Positions 17,899 to 26,742 of a stretch of DNA of 64,000 nucleotides are shown here, one piece after another. The notes under the pieces were generated by a model. The model did not search any database. It saw only the letters and a program-made list of their open reading frames with translations, and was not told the DNA's origin. The stretch's first letter is position 1. Every line of letters starts with the position of its first letter. A program made the translations under genes and the position numbers. The stretch is from Planomicrobium okeanokoites (GTDB taxonomy: Bacteria; Bacillota; Bacilli; Bacillales_A; Planococcaceae), in assembly GCF_003428875.1 (NCBI RefSeq), contig NZ_QQRS01000001.1, forward strand, positions 620,001 through 684,000. The letters are read 5' to 3'.

Positions 17899-19083
17899 TT
17901 ATTTTAATTTGGATAGGAAACTTGTGCCGAATTCCGGCATCGGGACGGAAAAGTTCTCCGCAATTGTTGCGCCGATATCTGCAAATGTCGATCCAAGCCC
18001 CAATTCTTTTCCAGTTTCGAATCTTGGTGAATACGCCAGTAATGGGACGAATTCGCGAGTATGGTCCGTCCCTGGGAAAGTCGGATCATTGCCATGGTCT
18101 GCAGTGATGAGCAACAGATCATCATTACCCATTTTTTCAAGCACTTCAGGCAAGCGGCGGTCAAATTCCTCCAACGCTTCTCCATATCCTTTAGGATCGC
18201 GGCGATGTCCGAACAATGCGTCGAAATCGACCAGGTTAAGGAAACTCAAGCCATTGAAATCTTCTCCTGCCACAGCAGCCAGTTTATCCATTCCATCTCC
18301 ATTATCTTTTGTGCGCAATGCTTTTGTTACACCCGCTCCATTGTAAATATCATCGATCTTGCCGATGGCAATTACATCTTTGCCATTATCTTTCAACTCA
18401 TTCATAACTGTGCGGTTAAATGGAGTCAGTGCATAATCATGACGGTTTGAAGTCCGTTTGAAAGCACCTTCTTCTCCGATGAACGGACGGGCGATGACTC
18501 GGCCAACCAGGAATTCAGGCGACAAAGTCAATTCACGCGCTATTTCACAGATTTCATATAATTCTTCAAGAGGCACGATGTCTTCATGAGCCGCAATCTG
18601 AAGCACGGGATCAGCAGATGTATAAACTATGATCGCCCCTGTTTCCATGTGTTCCGCACCGAGCTCATCCAGAATCTCGGTACCGCTCGCCGGCTTGTTG
18701 CCAATCACTTTACGGCCGGTTTTCTCTTCCAGCTGTGCAATCAATTCCTGTGGAAATCCTTCAGGATACACTTTAAATGGCGTGTCGATGTTTAAGCCCA
18801 TGATTTCCCAGTGCCCTGTCATCGTGTCTTTGCCGACAGATGCTTCCTGAAGCCTTCCATAATAGGCTTCAGGGGCAGAAACTGGTGAAATCCCCTGAAC
18901 AGTCTTAATATTCCCAAGGCCCAGTTTTTCCATATTCGGCATCTTGAGTCCGCCGATTGATTCTGCTATATGGCCAAGGGTATCCGAACCGGTATCCCCG
19001 AACGCTGCCGCGTCTGGAGCTTCACCGATCCCTACTGAGTCCAAAACAATTAAATGAATGCGGTTAAAAATTTTATTTGTCAT
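17899..19083 (-). CDS. deoB: Phosphopentomutase
   Basis: 394-residue alkaline-phosphatase-superfamily enzyme that interconverts (deoxy)ribose 1- and 5-phosphate. Metal-binding blocks [13 protein letters not shown] near the N-terminus, [10 protein letters not shown] (about 85-95, with the phosphorylated Thr) and [11 protein letters not shown] near the C-terminus are present. AAGGAGG precedes the ATG. First gene of deoB-pdp, with its own promoter after xerD. Together the two genes recycle nucleosides as carbon. Confidence 0.96.
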   Translation of the reverse strand: MTNKIFNRIHLIVLDSVGIGEAPDAAAFGDTGSDTLGHIAESIGGLKMPNMEKLGLGNIKTVQGISPVSAPEAYYGRLQEASVGKDTMTGHWEIMGLNIDTPFKVYPEGFPQELIAQLEEKTGRKVIGNKPASGTEILDELGAEHMETGAIIVYTSADPVLQIAAHEDIVPLEELYEICEIARELTLSPEFLVGRVIARPFIGEEGAFKRTSNRHDYALTPFNRTVMNELKDNGKDVIAIGKIDDIYNGAGVTKALRTKDNGDGMDKLAAVAGEDFNGLSFLNLVDFDALFGHRRDPKGYGEALEEFDRRLPEVLEKMGNDDLLLITADHGNDPTFPGTDHTREFVPLLAYSPRFETGKELGLGSTFADIGATIAENFSVPMPEFGTSFLSKLK

Positions 19084-19109
19084 TTAACATCCTCCTTATT
19101 TACAATTAT

Positions 19110-19137
19110 ATTCTATCATATATTCCACTATTGTCAG
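19110..19137 (-). promoter_or_regulatory. Promoter of deoB-pdp
   Basis: CTGACA (19137-19132), 16-nt spacer, TAGAAT (19115-19110) on the minus strand, about 25 nt before the deoB ribosome binding site. Confidence 0.5.
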
Positions 19138-19151
19138 ATGTCAGACCTATT

Positions 19152-20054
19152 CTAAGCTCTCGGATGAAATTGGGAATATACGTCTTTTAATCTTGTTTTG
19201 CTTACATGAGTATAGATTTGAGTCGTGGAAATATCGGCGTGTCCCAACATTTCCTGCACCGCGCGCAGGTCTGCGCCGTTTTCGATTAGATGTGTGGCAA
19301 ATGAGTGTCTTAATGTATGCGGTGTCAATTCTTTCTGAATGCCAGCTTTTTGTGCATGCTGCTTCAGTAATTTCCAAAAACCCTGCCTAGTAAGTCTTTT
19401 ACCCCGTTGGTTGATGAATAATGCGTCAGTGGTCACACCTGTTTTCGCCAGTTCGCTGCGCGGGCCTGATAAATAGTCTTTGCAGGATGCGAGTGCTGAT
19501 TTGCCCAGTGGAATAATACGCTCCTTGCCGCCTTTCCCAAAGCAGCGGACAAAGCCCATGGTCAAATTGACATCTTCCATATCGAGATTTATGCATTCGC
19601 TTACACGCATGCCACTGGCATACAACAATTCAAGCATCGCCTGATCTCGCTTTCCATTGGCTTTTGAAGTATCGGGTGCTTCTATCAGTGCATCAACTTC
19701 TTCAATCGATAATACATTCGGCAATTTTTTGTCCATTTGCGGCATTTCAAGGTGTATTGTCGGATCTTTATCCACAATCCGTTCCCTGATCAGAAACTGA
19801 TGGAACGAGCGAATAGACGAAATATGCCTTGCCACAGTTCTTGAAGACATGGTGGTCTCCTTCAAGTGGCTGAGGTGATTCAAGATATGTACTCTTTCCA
19901 CATTACGCAGTGAATCCAATTGCTCCACTTCTTTTAAATATTGAAGGTAACTTTTCAGATCGCGCTCATATGAGGTTAATGTATTGGCAGCAAGTTGCCG
20001 TTCGACTCTCAAAAACTGCAGATAATCATCCAATGCATCTTTTGCGTATTTCAT
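19152..20054 (-). CDS. xerD: Site-specific tyrosine recombinase XerD
   Basis: 300-residue recombinase that resolves chromosome dimers at dif with XerC/CodV. The SAM-like N-terminal domain covers about 1-100. The catalytic set is complete: Arg150, Lys174, His246, Arg249, His272 and nucleophile Tyr281. Length and position next to fur match B. subtilis RipX/XerD, so this is the housekeeping enzyme and not a mobile-element integrase. Confidence 0.95.
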   Translation of the reverse strand: MKYAKDALDDYLQFLRVERQLAANTLTSYERDLKSYLQYLKEVEQLDSLRNVERVHILNHLSHLKETTMSSRTVARHISSIRSFHQFLIRERIVDKDPTIHLEMPQMDKKLPNVLSIEEVDALIEAPDTSKANGKRDQAMLELLYASGMRVSECINLDMEDVNLTMGFVRCFGKGGKERIIPLGKSALASCKDYLSGPRSELAKTGVTTDALFINQRGKRLTRQGFWKLLKQHAQKAGIQKELTPHTLRHSFATHLIENGADLRAVQEMLGHADISTTQIYTHVSKTRLKDVYSQFHPRA

Positions 20055-20131
20055 TGTCCACGCCTCCTTCGTTTATCTCAATTCCCTTGTGCCAATATCT
20101 CCAAATCATTTCATAATAAACGAAATAAAAC

Positions 20132-20155
20132 AAAAAAACGGCCATAACTGGCCGT
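20132..20155 (-). terminator. Terminator of fur
   Basis: ACGGCCA / TGGCCGT stem with a 4-nt loop and T7 on the minus strand, starting at the fur stop codon. Confidence 0.9.
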
Positions 20156-20634
20156 TACTCCCCATCGCCTCGATTTTCTGGTGAATCCTGTGAGCTGCGG
20201 TCATGGCAGCGCCAACAGATGCCATGGAAAGTAAGACGATGGTCTTTAATTTGAAAGTTCCAGCGTTTTTCTACGACATTTTCTACATCTTCCAGTAAAT
20301 CTTCCTGTATTTCATCCACTGCCCCACATTCAAGGCATACAAGATGGTGATGGAAATGCGCGGCGCCTTCCTGACGCAAATCATAGCGTGACACGCCATC
20401 ACCGAAATTTATTTTGTCGACAATTTTTAATTCAGTCAATAGCTCCAATGTCCGATAAACTGTAGCCAGCCCGATTTCCGGTGCGATATCCTTCACTAAC
20501 AGATAGACGTCTTCTGCACTTAAATGGTCCTCTTCATGGTCTAGCAAAACTCGAACTGTCGCTTCGCGCTGTGGCGTCAATTTATAGCTCGCAGCGTGTA
20601 ATTGCTTCTTGATCCGATCAATCCTGGTTTCCAT
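20155..20634 (-). CDS. fur: Ferric uptake regulator Fur
   Basis: 159-residue metal-sensing repressor. The N-terminal winged helix includes LTPQREATVRVLL and IGLATVYRTLELL. The metal site has AAHFHHHLVCLECG, and structural zinc cysteines occur as CLEC and CWRC. GGGAGGG precedes the ATG. The gene has an extended -10 promoter with a perfect PerR-type box further upstream, so peroxide/metal control by PerR is likely; fur is in the PerR regulon in B. subtilis. Confidence 0.95.
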   Translation of the reverse strand: METRIDRIKKQLHAASYKLTPQREATVRVLLDHEEDHLSAEDVYLLVKDIAPEIGLATVYRTLELLTELKIVDKINFGDGVSRYDLRQEGAAHFHHHLVCLECGAVDEIQEDLLEDVENVVEKRWNFQIKDHRLTFHGICWRCHDRSSQDSPENRGDGE

Positions 20635-20660
20635 GCGACGCCCTCCCTCAAACTGACTCC

Positions 20661-20690
20661 ATTATATCAAATGTCAGTTCTCAATTACAA
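20661..20690 (-). promoter_or_regulatory. Promoter of fur (extended -10)
   Basis: TTGTAA (20690-20685), 18-nt spacer, TATAAT (20666-20661) on the minus strand. TGA before TATAAT makes it an extended -10. A perfect 14-bp palindrome (ACAAGGATCCTTGT, 20687-20700) overlaps the -35. Confidence 0.7.
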
Positions 20691-20709
20691 GGATCCTTGT
20701 CGCGATTAA

Positions 20710-20724
20710 TTATAATCATTATAA
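20710..20724. promoter_or_regulatory. PerR-type operator upstream of fur
   Basis: TTATAATCATTATAA is identical to the 7-1-7 PerR box consensus TTATAATnATTATAA. It lies about 55-70 nt upstream of the predicted fur start of transcription, in the gap after nudF. A Fur box is similar, so autoregulation by Fur is an alternative. Confidence 0.8.
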
Positions 20725-20737
20725 AGTACGAATTGTA

Positions 20738-21289
20738 TTAATTCTCAATTGATAATCGTTGTTTTGCCCAAAGCACGGCAAAAGCAGTTTTCGCATCAAA
20801 GATCCGGTTGTCCTGCATCATTTTTTCTGCTTCTTCAATCGATACTTCCAGCAATTCGACGAATTCGTCATCATCGAGTACTGCTCCTGATTCGGCTTTT
20901 CGCAGTCCTTCAGCTAAAAAGAGGTGTATGACTTCATCCGCAAACCCTGGAGATGTAGAGAACGATTGGATCAACTCGAGCGATTCAGCCGTATAACCGG
21001 TTTCCTCTTCCAGTTCCCGCATAGCAGTCGTTTCAGGAGCCTCCCCCTTTTCAAGCTTGCCAGCCGGGACTTCGATGATCGAACGCTCCAACGCTTTTCT
21101 GTATTGCTCCACCATGATGATTTTCTTATCCGGGGTTATTGCCAGTATCGCCACTGCACCTGGATGTTCGATTAATTCGCGCTTGGATGTATGGCCGTTA
21201 GGCAGTGTGACTTCATCCACTTTTAGATTAATGACCTTCCCTTCATAAATACGTTCAGAACTGATTGATTTTTCTTCAAATTTTTTCAT
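20738..21289 (-). CDS. nudF: ADP-ribose pyrophosphatase (Nudix)
   Basis: 183-residue Nudix hydrolase that splits ADP-ribose to AMP and ribose 5-phosphate. The Nudix box (G-x5-E-x7-REVxEExGx) spans residues 77-99, with RELEEETGY as its core. Length and sequence match B. subtilis NudF (YqkG). It is divergent from the aldo/keto reductase yqkF, also a neighbour in B. subtilis. Confidence 0.94.
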   Translation of the reverse strand: MKKFEEKSISSERIYEGKVINLKVDEVTLPNGHTSKRELIEHPGAVAILAITPDKKIIMVEQYRKALERSIIEVPAGKLEKGEAPETTAMRELEEETGYTAESLELIQSFSTSPGFADEVIHLFLAEGLRKAESGAVLDDDEFVELLEVSIEEAEKMMQDNRIFDAKTAFAVLWAKQRLSIEN

Positions 21290-21372
21290 GCCGCGCCTCG
21301 TTTCATTTGTGGTTTTTCTAACGCAAAGTATACCATAGAAAGAACATCAATCTTATAACGGGGTGAAGCAAA

Positions 21373-22275
21373 TTGAGAAAGAGAAGATTAGGAAACAGCA
21401 GTCTTAATGTCAGTGAAATTGCGCTCGGGTGCATGTCTTTGCCGGACAATCCGAAAGAAGCGAAGGCTATTGTGGACGAAGCGCTTGATTTTGGCATAAG
21501 TTATTTTGATACCGCCGATTTTTACGGCAAAGGGCAAAACGAAGAACTTGTGGGTCGAAGCCTCGGAGGCAAAAGGCAAGACATAATTTTAGCCACTAAA
21601 GTCGGCAATGAGTGGAACGAGGAAACAGACGATGTAACATGGAATCCATCTGCCGGTTATATCAAATCGCAAGTGCATAACAGCCTCCGCAGGCTGAAAA
21701 CGGATTACATCGATTTGTATCAGCTGCATGGCGGAATGATAACCGATCCTTCCGATGAAACAATCGATGCGTTTGAATCGTTGAAAAAAGAAGGGTTGAT
21801 ACGGGAGTACGGCATTTCGTCAATACGGCCGAATGTCATCAGACGTTTTTTGAAAAATAGCGACATCGCATCCATTATGATGCAATTCAGCCTTCTTGAC
21901 CGTCGTCCCGAGGAATTCCTTGATGAGATCGCTGAGGCCGGGGTGTCTGTAGTGACTCGTGGATCGCTGGCCAAAGGTCTATTGACTTCCGAAGCTTTGG
22001 TCCGCGCTGGCGATACTGATGGCTATATGGATTACAGCCAGCCTGAACTTCTGGCAGCTCTTAAAGAACTTCTTTCTATTGAAAACAACTTAAACGCACT
22101 GGCGCTTCATTCGGTGCTGCAACACGAAACAGTTGCAGCGGTTGTGGCCGGCGCAAGTTCACCTGATCAAATACGAGATACCATCGCCGCTTACGACAGT
22201 GCAATTTCTGCCGAGCAAATCGAAGCTGCCGGCTTGATCACCAAGCAGTCAAGGTATAAAGAACACCGTGAATAA
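21373..22275 (+). CDS. yqkF: Aldo/keto reductase YqkF
   Basis: 300-residue NADPH-dependent aldo/keto reductase with a TIM-barrel fold. The catalytic tetrad is visible as Asp and Tyr in FDTADFYGKG (about 46-53), Lys in LATKVG and His in YQLHGG. The nucleotide-phosphate region near the C-terminus is AGASSPDQIRD. The start is TTG, preceded by GGGGTG. Its physiological substrate is unknown. Close similarity to B. subtilis YqkF and position beside nudF support the symbol. Confidence 0.88.
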   Translation: MRKRRLGNSSLNVSEIALGCMSLPDNPKEAKAIVDEALDFGISYFDTADFYGKGQNEELVGRSLGGKRQDIILATKVGNEWNEETDDVTWNPSAGYIKSQVHNSLRRLKTDYIDLYQLHGGMITDPSDETIDAFESLKKEGLIREYGISSIRPNVIRRFLKNSDIASIMMQFSLLDRRPEEFLDEIAEAGVSVVTRGSLAKGLLTSEALVRAGDTDGYMDYSQPELLAALKELLSIENNLNALALHSVLQHETVAAVVAGASSPDQIRDTIAAYDSAISAEQIEAAGLITKQSRYKEHRE

Positions 22276-22561
22276 AAGAAATTTGCTTATCTCTAATAAT
22301 CCAAAATAATGCAGGGGGCTGATACGATTTTAATTGTATTCGCCCTTCTTTTGTAATAGACTGAATAGTAAGAATTATTCGTATAATAAAAAAGTAGTAG
22401 TTCTAAAGTTGCTTGGTTTCAAATCAATGGCATGTTCTAATGGTATAAGGCCCTCGCCTTTCAATAATTGAATCACGATGTATATTTACAGCCAGAAGAT
22501 GTTCAGCCACCCCAGATAAGCTGAGTGTAAAAAATTATCGATAGAAAGGTCAGCATATCTA
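22276..22561. other. Intergenic stretch between yqkF and murE-like gene
   Basis: 286 nt of AT-rich sequence with no open frame that has a ribosome binding site and no clear terminator. TTTCAA-16-TATATT around 22461-22488 is a weak promoter candidate for the murE-like gene. Confidence 0.4.
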
Positions 22562-24019
22562 ATGAAACTAACTCAACTAATTAAAGGACTCATACCCCAA
22601 AACAGCATAGAAGAAGATTTACATGACTTGGTTATCAAAGGCATAGCTGACAGCTCCCAGGAGGTCGAAGAGGGGTTTGTTTTTATTGCCATAAAGGGCT
22701 ATAAGGACGACGGGCACAATCATATCGCGCACGCCATTCAAAAAGGCGCTTCGTTAATAGTCGGTGAACAGCAGCTGGAAGAATTGCCTATCCCTTATCT
22801 TCGTGTGGAAAATGCACGGATGGCCCTAGGGATCCTTTCCAAAAACTTCTATGGAAATCCTGCCAGCGGCAAGTTGATGATCGGCATAACCGGGACTAAT
22901 GGCAAAACAACAACCAGTTATCTTGTAAAGCATCTTCTTGAGCAGAATGGCATTACATGCTCCGTTATGGGAACAATACAAAATATCGTCAATGGTGAAT
23001 CGATTAAAAGTGCCAATACCACCCCCAGTTCGCTGATCCTGCAAAAATTGCTTGCAGATAGCCATGATGATGCGGTCGTGATGGAAGTCTCTTCACACGG
23101 ATTGACTCAACATCGTATAGAAGGAATCGAATTTGATGTCTGCATGTTTACGAACCTTCATCATGAACACCTCGATTATCACGGTTCAATGGAAAGTTAC
23201 TACGAAGCTAAGTCGATTCTTTTCGAACATCTGAAGCCGACGGGTACAGCAATCATAAATACAGATGATGAATGGGGAGAAAAGCTGGACCGGGAACTCC
23301 GTGCAAAAGGACGGGACGTCTGGAGCATCGGACAGGCTCAGCACAGCAGATTCCGTATAGAGTCTTTCGACATGGAGCATTCGACCCTTTGTCTGGCGGG
23401 CGAAGAAAAAACATTAATCCAGTCTCCTATGGCAGGCATCCATAACATCTATAATTCGCTGATGGCATACGCAGCTGCTTTGGCGGTTGGTGTAAAAAAA
23501 GATGATATCCTCTCCAGTATAAAAAATTTTCCGGGCGTCGAAGGCAGATTTGAAACATCCAAAACTGGAAAAGGCGTTATTGTAATTGTAGATTACGCTC
23601 ATACGCCCGATGCGGTTTTTCATTGCCTGACCACCGCCAAAGAAGCGGGTGCCAAGCAGATTACACACATCTTCGGCTTCAGGGGTGACCGTGATTCTTC
23701 CAAGAGACGGGAAATGATCAAGATTACATCGAATATCAGTGATCGGTATATCATCACCACTGATGATCTGAATTCAGTGCCCGCTGAAGAAATGCAGTTG
23801 CATTATATAGAATTGAACGAGCGGTACGGCAATGAAAAAGGGCTCATTCAGATGGACCGGACCATGGCGATTAAAGATGCGATCGACAGCAGTTCCGAAG
23901 GCGACTGGGTTGTGATAACCGGAAAAGGGCATGAAAAATACAGTCATCAATTCGAGCTGCCGACTGAATCCGATAAGGAAACGGTGAAGTTCATGGTTGA
24001 ACCGCCAAGCGCCAAATGA
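22562..24019 (+). CDS. murE: MurE-type UDP-MurNAc-peptide ligase, divergent paralogue
   Basis: 485-residue Mur ligase that should add the third residue to UDP-MurNAc-L-Ala-D-Glu. ATP site GTNGKTT is at 111-117, the central block HEHLDYHGSM at 201-210 (most MurE have DHLDYH) and the carbamylated-lysine position is Lys217 in YEAKSIL. The selectivity motif is DDLN at 401-404, where meso-DAP enzymes have DNPR and L-Lys enzymes DNPA or DDPN-like residues, so L-lysine or another amino acid is likely. The gene stands alone, away from any division/cell-wall cluster, on the opposite strand to its neighbours. It could be a second MurE beside a canonical one elsewhere. AAAGG precedes the ATG. Confidence 0.82.
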   Translation: MKLTQLIKGLIPQNSIEEDLHDLVIKGIADSSQEVEEGFVFIAIKGYKDDGHNHIAHAIQKGASLIVGEQQLEELPIPYLRVENARMALGILSKNFYGNPASGKLMIGITGTNGKTTTSYLVKHLLEQNGITCSVMGTIQNIVNGESIKSANTTPSSLILQKLLADSHDDAVVMEVSSHGLTQHRIEGIEFDVCMFTNLHHEHLDYHGSMESYYEAKSILFEHLKPTGTAIINTDDEWGEKLDRELRAKGRDVWSIGQAQHSRFRIESFDMEHSTLCLAGEEKTLIQSPMAGIHNIYNSLMAYAAALAVGVKKDDILSSIKNFPGVEGRFETSKTGKGVIVIVDYAHTPDAVFHCLTTAKEAGAKQITHIFGFRGDRDSSKRREMIKITSNISDRYIITTDDLNSVPAEEMQLHYIELNERYGNEKGLIQMDRTMAIKDAIDSSSEGDWVVITGKGHEKYSHQFELPTESDKETVKFMVEPPSAK

Positions 24020-24044
24020 CTGGCCGCTCCTTTTTGACATATTG

Positions 24045-24098
24045 AAAAACCGCTGTGGAAAGAAGAGTTGCCTCACTCTTTCCACAGCGGTTTTATTT
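24045..24098. terminator. Bidirectional terminator between murE-like gene and guaC
   Basis: Long stem AAAACCGCTGTGGAAAG / CTTTCCACAGCGGTTTT with an inner AGAGT/ACTCT helix. T-rich tails lie on both sides, and the two genes converge on it. Confidence 0.9.
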
Positions 24099-24116
24099 AT
24101 GGTCTAAAGTTTTCTG

Positions 24117-25100
24117 TCAATAAACCTTATCACCGTTAAAGATTGAATTTTTAACAATTACATAATCCACATAGCGGATGGCTTCCAGTTTATCCCCGCC
24201 TGCATAAGAAATGGACGATTGCAGATCCTGCTCCATTTCAGTTAGCGTGTCCTGCAGTGACCCCCTGTATTCCACATACATCCGTTTACCTTCAACGTTC
24301 TTCTTTTCCCCTTTTTGGAATTCAGAAGCGGATCCGAAATATTCTTTGTATAACACTCCATCTGTCTCCACTGTTTCCCCTGGAGATTCTTCATGGCCAG
24401 CGAACAATGACCCGATCATCACCATGGAAGCTCCGAAACGAACTGATTTAGCGATATCCCCATGTGTACGTATTCCACCGTCAGCGATTATCGGTTTGCT
24501 TGCTGCTTTTGAGCATAATCTTAATGCCGCCAGCTGCCAGCCTCCGGTTCCAAAACCAGTCTTGATCTTTGTGATACATACTTTTCCGGGTCCGATCCCG
24601 ACTTTCGTGGCGTCCGCTCCCGCATGTTCCAACTCTCTGACCGCCTCCGGTGTACCAACGTTCCCGGCAATGAGAAAACTTTCAGGCAGCAGCCCTTTAA
24701 TGTGTTTGATCATATTTATGACCGAATCGGAATGGCCGTGCGCCACATCAATCGTAATGTACTCCGGCACTAATCCTTCATCAGCCAACTGCTGGATGAA
24801 GCTGTATTCTTCTTCTTTTACGCCTACACTTATGGATGCAAAGAGATTCCGGTTCTGCATATCCTTCACAAAATCAATGCGCTGTTCTGGTTTGAACCGG
24901 TGAAGTATATAGAAATAATCATTTTCCGCAAGGTATACCGCAATTTTTTCATCGATGATCGTCTGCATATTGGCAGGCACAACCGGCAGTTTAAAGCTGC
25001 GGCCTCCGAACTTAACTGATGTATCACATTCAGAACGGCTATTTACAATCGCTTTTGCAGGAACTAACTGAATATCTTCGTAATCAAATACATTTTCCAT
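24117..25100 (-). CDS. guaC: GMP reductase
   Basis: 327-residue TIM-barrel enzyme that reduces GMP to IMP with NADPH, balancing purine pools. The catalytic-loop cysteine is in [17 protein letters not shown] (about 173-189), and [11 protein letters not shown] and [11 protein letters not shown] follow. No CBS domains, which separates it from IMP dehydrogenase. The start at 25100 (MENVFDYED) is chosen from three nearby ATGs because AGGAG lies 8 nt before it. A sigma-A promoter and a PurR-box-like sequence lie upstream. Confidence 0.95.
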   Translation of the reverse strand: MENVFDYEDIQLVPAKAIVNSRSECDTSVKFGGRSFKLPVVPANMQTIIDEKIAVYLAENDYFYILHRFKPEQRIDFVKDMQNRNLFASISVGVKEEEYSFIQQLADEGLVPEYITIDVAHGHSDSVINMIKHIKGLLPESFLIAGNVGTPEAVRELEHAGADATKVGIGPGKVCITKIKTGFGTGGWQLAALRLCSKAASKPIIADGGIRTHGDIAKSVRFGASMVMIGSLFAGHEESPGETVETDGVLYKEYFGSASEFQKGEKKNVEGKRMYVEYRGSLQDTLTEMEQDLQSSISYAGGDKLEAIRYVDYVIVKNSIFNGDKVY

Positions 25101-25113
25101 CATTAACACTCCT

Positions 25114-25126
25114 ATATACGAACATT
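25114..25126. promoter_or_regulatory. Candidate PurR box upstream of guaC
   Basis: ATATACGAACATT matches the Bacillus PurBox AWWWCCGAACWWT at 12 of 13 positions. It lies between the promoter -10 and the ribosome binding site. guaC belongs to the PurR regulon in B. subtilis. A second half-box is not clear. Confidence 0.45.
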
Positions 25127-25145
25127 TAATTTAAATCCATAGGTT

Positions 25146-25174
25146 ATCGTACGTCATTTGAGAGCGTATTGCAA
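25146..25174 (-). promoter_or_regulatory. Promoter of guaC
   Basis: TTGCAA (25174-25169), 17-nt spacer, TACGAT (25151-25146) on the minus strand, about 45 nt before the guaC start. Confidence 0.65.
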
Positions 25175-25203
25175 GTGTTGGATATACAAAAAATTCACGT
25201 GAT

Positions 25204-25239
25204 AAAAAAAGACCCGAAGCTGCTGACGCATGCTCCGGG
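25204..25239 (-). terminator. Terminator after thiolase-yqkE
   Basis: CCCGGAGC / GCTTCGGG stem (one G-U pair) with an 11-nt loop, followed by T7 on the minus strand. Confidence 0.85.
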
Positions 25240-25254
25240 ACACTCGAATTCAAA

Positions 25255-25464
25255 CTAATATTTACCGCCTTGGTCGCCATGCTTTTCCAGTAGTTCAGCG
25301 AAAGACATATTTTTTTCACGCTGTTTCTTTTCAAAAAGCCGTTTGGCTTCTTCGTCTTCCCTTCGCTGCTGTTCTTCAGCCTGCAACGCTTTTTTAGTAT
25401 CTTTCAGCTTTGCCAATACTTCGTCATTGAATAATGAATTATCCTGATCTTCCTTTTTTGCCAA
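25255..25464 (-). CDS. yqkE: DUF3886 family protein YqkE
   Basis: 69-residue, highly charged helical protein, likely coiled coil (KKALQAEEQQRREDEEAKRL), ending in the family block MSFAELLEKH. It resembles B. subtilis YqkE; function unknown. The start is a TTG at 25464 with AAGGAG 9 nt before it; the longer frame runs back into the thiolase gene and is not used. It lies 13 nt after the thiolase stop and is probably co-transcribed. Confidence 0.75.
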   Translation of the reverse strand: MAKKEDQDNSLFNDEVLAKLKDTKKALQAEEQQRREDEEAKRLFEKKQREKNMSFAELLEKHGDQGGKY

Positions 25465-25477
25465 TAAAAACAACTCC

Positions 25478-26662
25478 TTATGCGCGTTTAACGATTGTGG
25501 CGACTCCTTGGCCCCCGCCGATGCACAAGGTTGCCAGTCCTGTTTTTGCGTCACGTTTCTGCATTTCATGTAAAAGCGTGACAAAAATGCGGGTTCCGCT
25601 TGCTCCAATCGGATGTCCGATTGCAATAGCCCCACCGTTGACATTCAAAATTTCGTGGTTGAATTTCAATTCGCGGTCGACTGCAATGGATTGAGCGGCG
25701 AATGCCTCATTCGCTTCGATCAACTCGATGTCTTCCAGCGTCATATCCGCTTTTGCCAAAGCATTTTTGACTGCCTGAACCGGTCCGATGCCCATGATTG
25801 AAGGATCTACTCCCGCATTGCCGTTTGCCGCAATAGTTGCGAGAGGTGTCAAACCAAGTTCATCCGCTTTCGCTTTTGTCATTACAACTACCGCGGCAGC
25901 CCCGTCATTGATGCCTGATGCGTTTCCGGCTGTTACACTGCCGTCTTTTTTGAAAGCCGGACGCAATTTGCCCAGTTTTTCTTCTGTTGAAGAAGCTTTA
26001 ATATATTCATCTTGTGAGAAAACAATCGGATCCCCTTTGCGCTGCGGAATTTCAACAGGTACGATTTCATCCTGGAATTTGCCCGCTTCAACCGCAGCAG
26101 CAGCTCTAGCCTGCGAACGCGCTGCGAATTTGTCCTGCTCTTCCCGTGAAATCCCATACATATCACAGAGATTTTCAGCAGTGTTGCCCATATGGTAATC
26201 GTTGAAAGCACATGTCAGTCCATCTGCGATCATACTGTCGACAACTTTCTGGTCGCCCATACGGAATCCGCCGCGTGCATTTTCAAGCAAATAAGGTGCA
26301 CGGCTCATATTTTCCATTCCGCCGGCAACAACGATTTCAGCATCGCCCGCAAAAATTGCCTGATACGCTAAATGGATTGATTTCAGCCCTGAACCACAAA
26401 CTTTATTGATTGTCATGGATGGAACAGTTTCCGGCAGGCCGGCATTGATAGCCGCCTGGCGTGCAGGGTTTTGGCCCAAGCCCGCCTGCAGGACGTTGCC
26501 CATGATCACTTCCGATATTTGATCAGGTTTTAAACCTGCGCGATTTACCGCTTCTTTTATAACGATAGCCCCGAGTTGCGTGGCCGATACATCTTTTAAA
26601 CTCCCCTGGAATGCTCCAACAGCAGTTCTCACTGCGCTTACGATTACGATTTCCTGTGACAT
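25478..26662 (-). CDS. Acetyl-CoA C-acetyltransferase (thiolase)
   Basis: 394-residue thiolase that condenses two acetyl-CoA to acetoacetyl-CoA or runs in reverse. Nucleophile Cys89 is in [17 protein letters not shown], the active His in GHPIGASG and the second Cys in CIGGGQG complete the active site. The biosynthetic/short-chain type is inferred from length and motifs. It is divergent from HMG-CoA lyase; together they could process acetoacetate from leucine or ketone-body breakdown. Confidence 0.93.
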   Translation of the reverse strand: MSQEIVIVSAVRTAVGAFQGSLKDVSATQLGAIVIKEAVNRAGLKPDQISEVIMGNVLQAGLGQNPARQAAINAGLPETVPSMTINKVCGSGLKSIHLAYQAIFAGDAEIVVAGGMENMSRAPYLLENARGGFRMGDQKVVDSMIADGLTCAFNDYHMGNTAENLCDMYGISREEQDKFAARSQARAAAAVEAGKFQDEIVPVEIPQRKGDPIVFSQDEYIKASSTEEKLGKLRPAFKKDGSVTAGNASGINDGAAAVVVMTKAKADELGLTPLATIAANGNAGVDPSIMGIGPVQAVKNALAKADMTLEDIELIEANEAFAAQSIAVDRELKFNHEILNVNGGAIAIGHPIGASGTRIFVTLLHEMQKRDAKTGLATLCIGGGQGVATIVKRA

Positions 26663-26742
26663 TTTCCTTTTCCCCCTTGTTTGATTGAAACTGGTTGCTC
26701 TTTTATCCCCCGCATAGATACAATGGAATCAGGGGGGATACT

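Noticed and set aside
19152-20054. XerD as an integrase of a mobile element
   Set aside because: Its length, complete catalytic residues and position beside fur match the housekeeping recombinase.
22276-22561. Possible small RNA or riboswitch before the murE-like gene
   Set aside because: I found no stable hairpin, conserved aptamer segment or terminator in this AT-rich gap.
24211-24903. 230-codon open frame antisense to guaC
   Set aside because: Composition and lack of a start signal mark it as the reverse-strand shadow of guaC.
25465-25644. N-terminal extension of YqkE into the thiolase gene
   Set aside because: The extra 60 residues are out-of-frame thiolase sequence, and a TTG with AAGGAG gives the family length.
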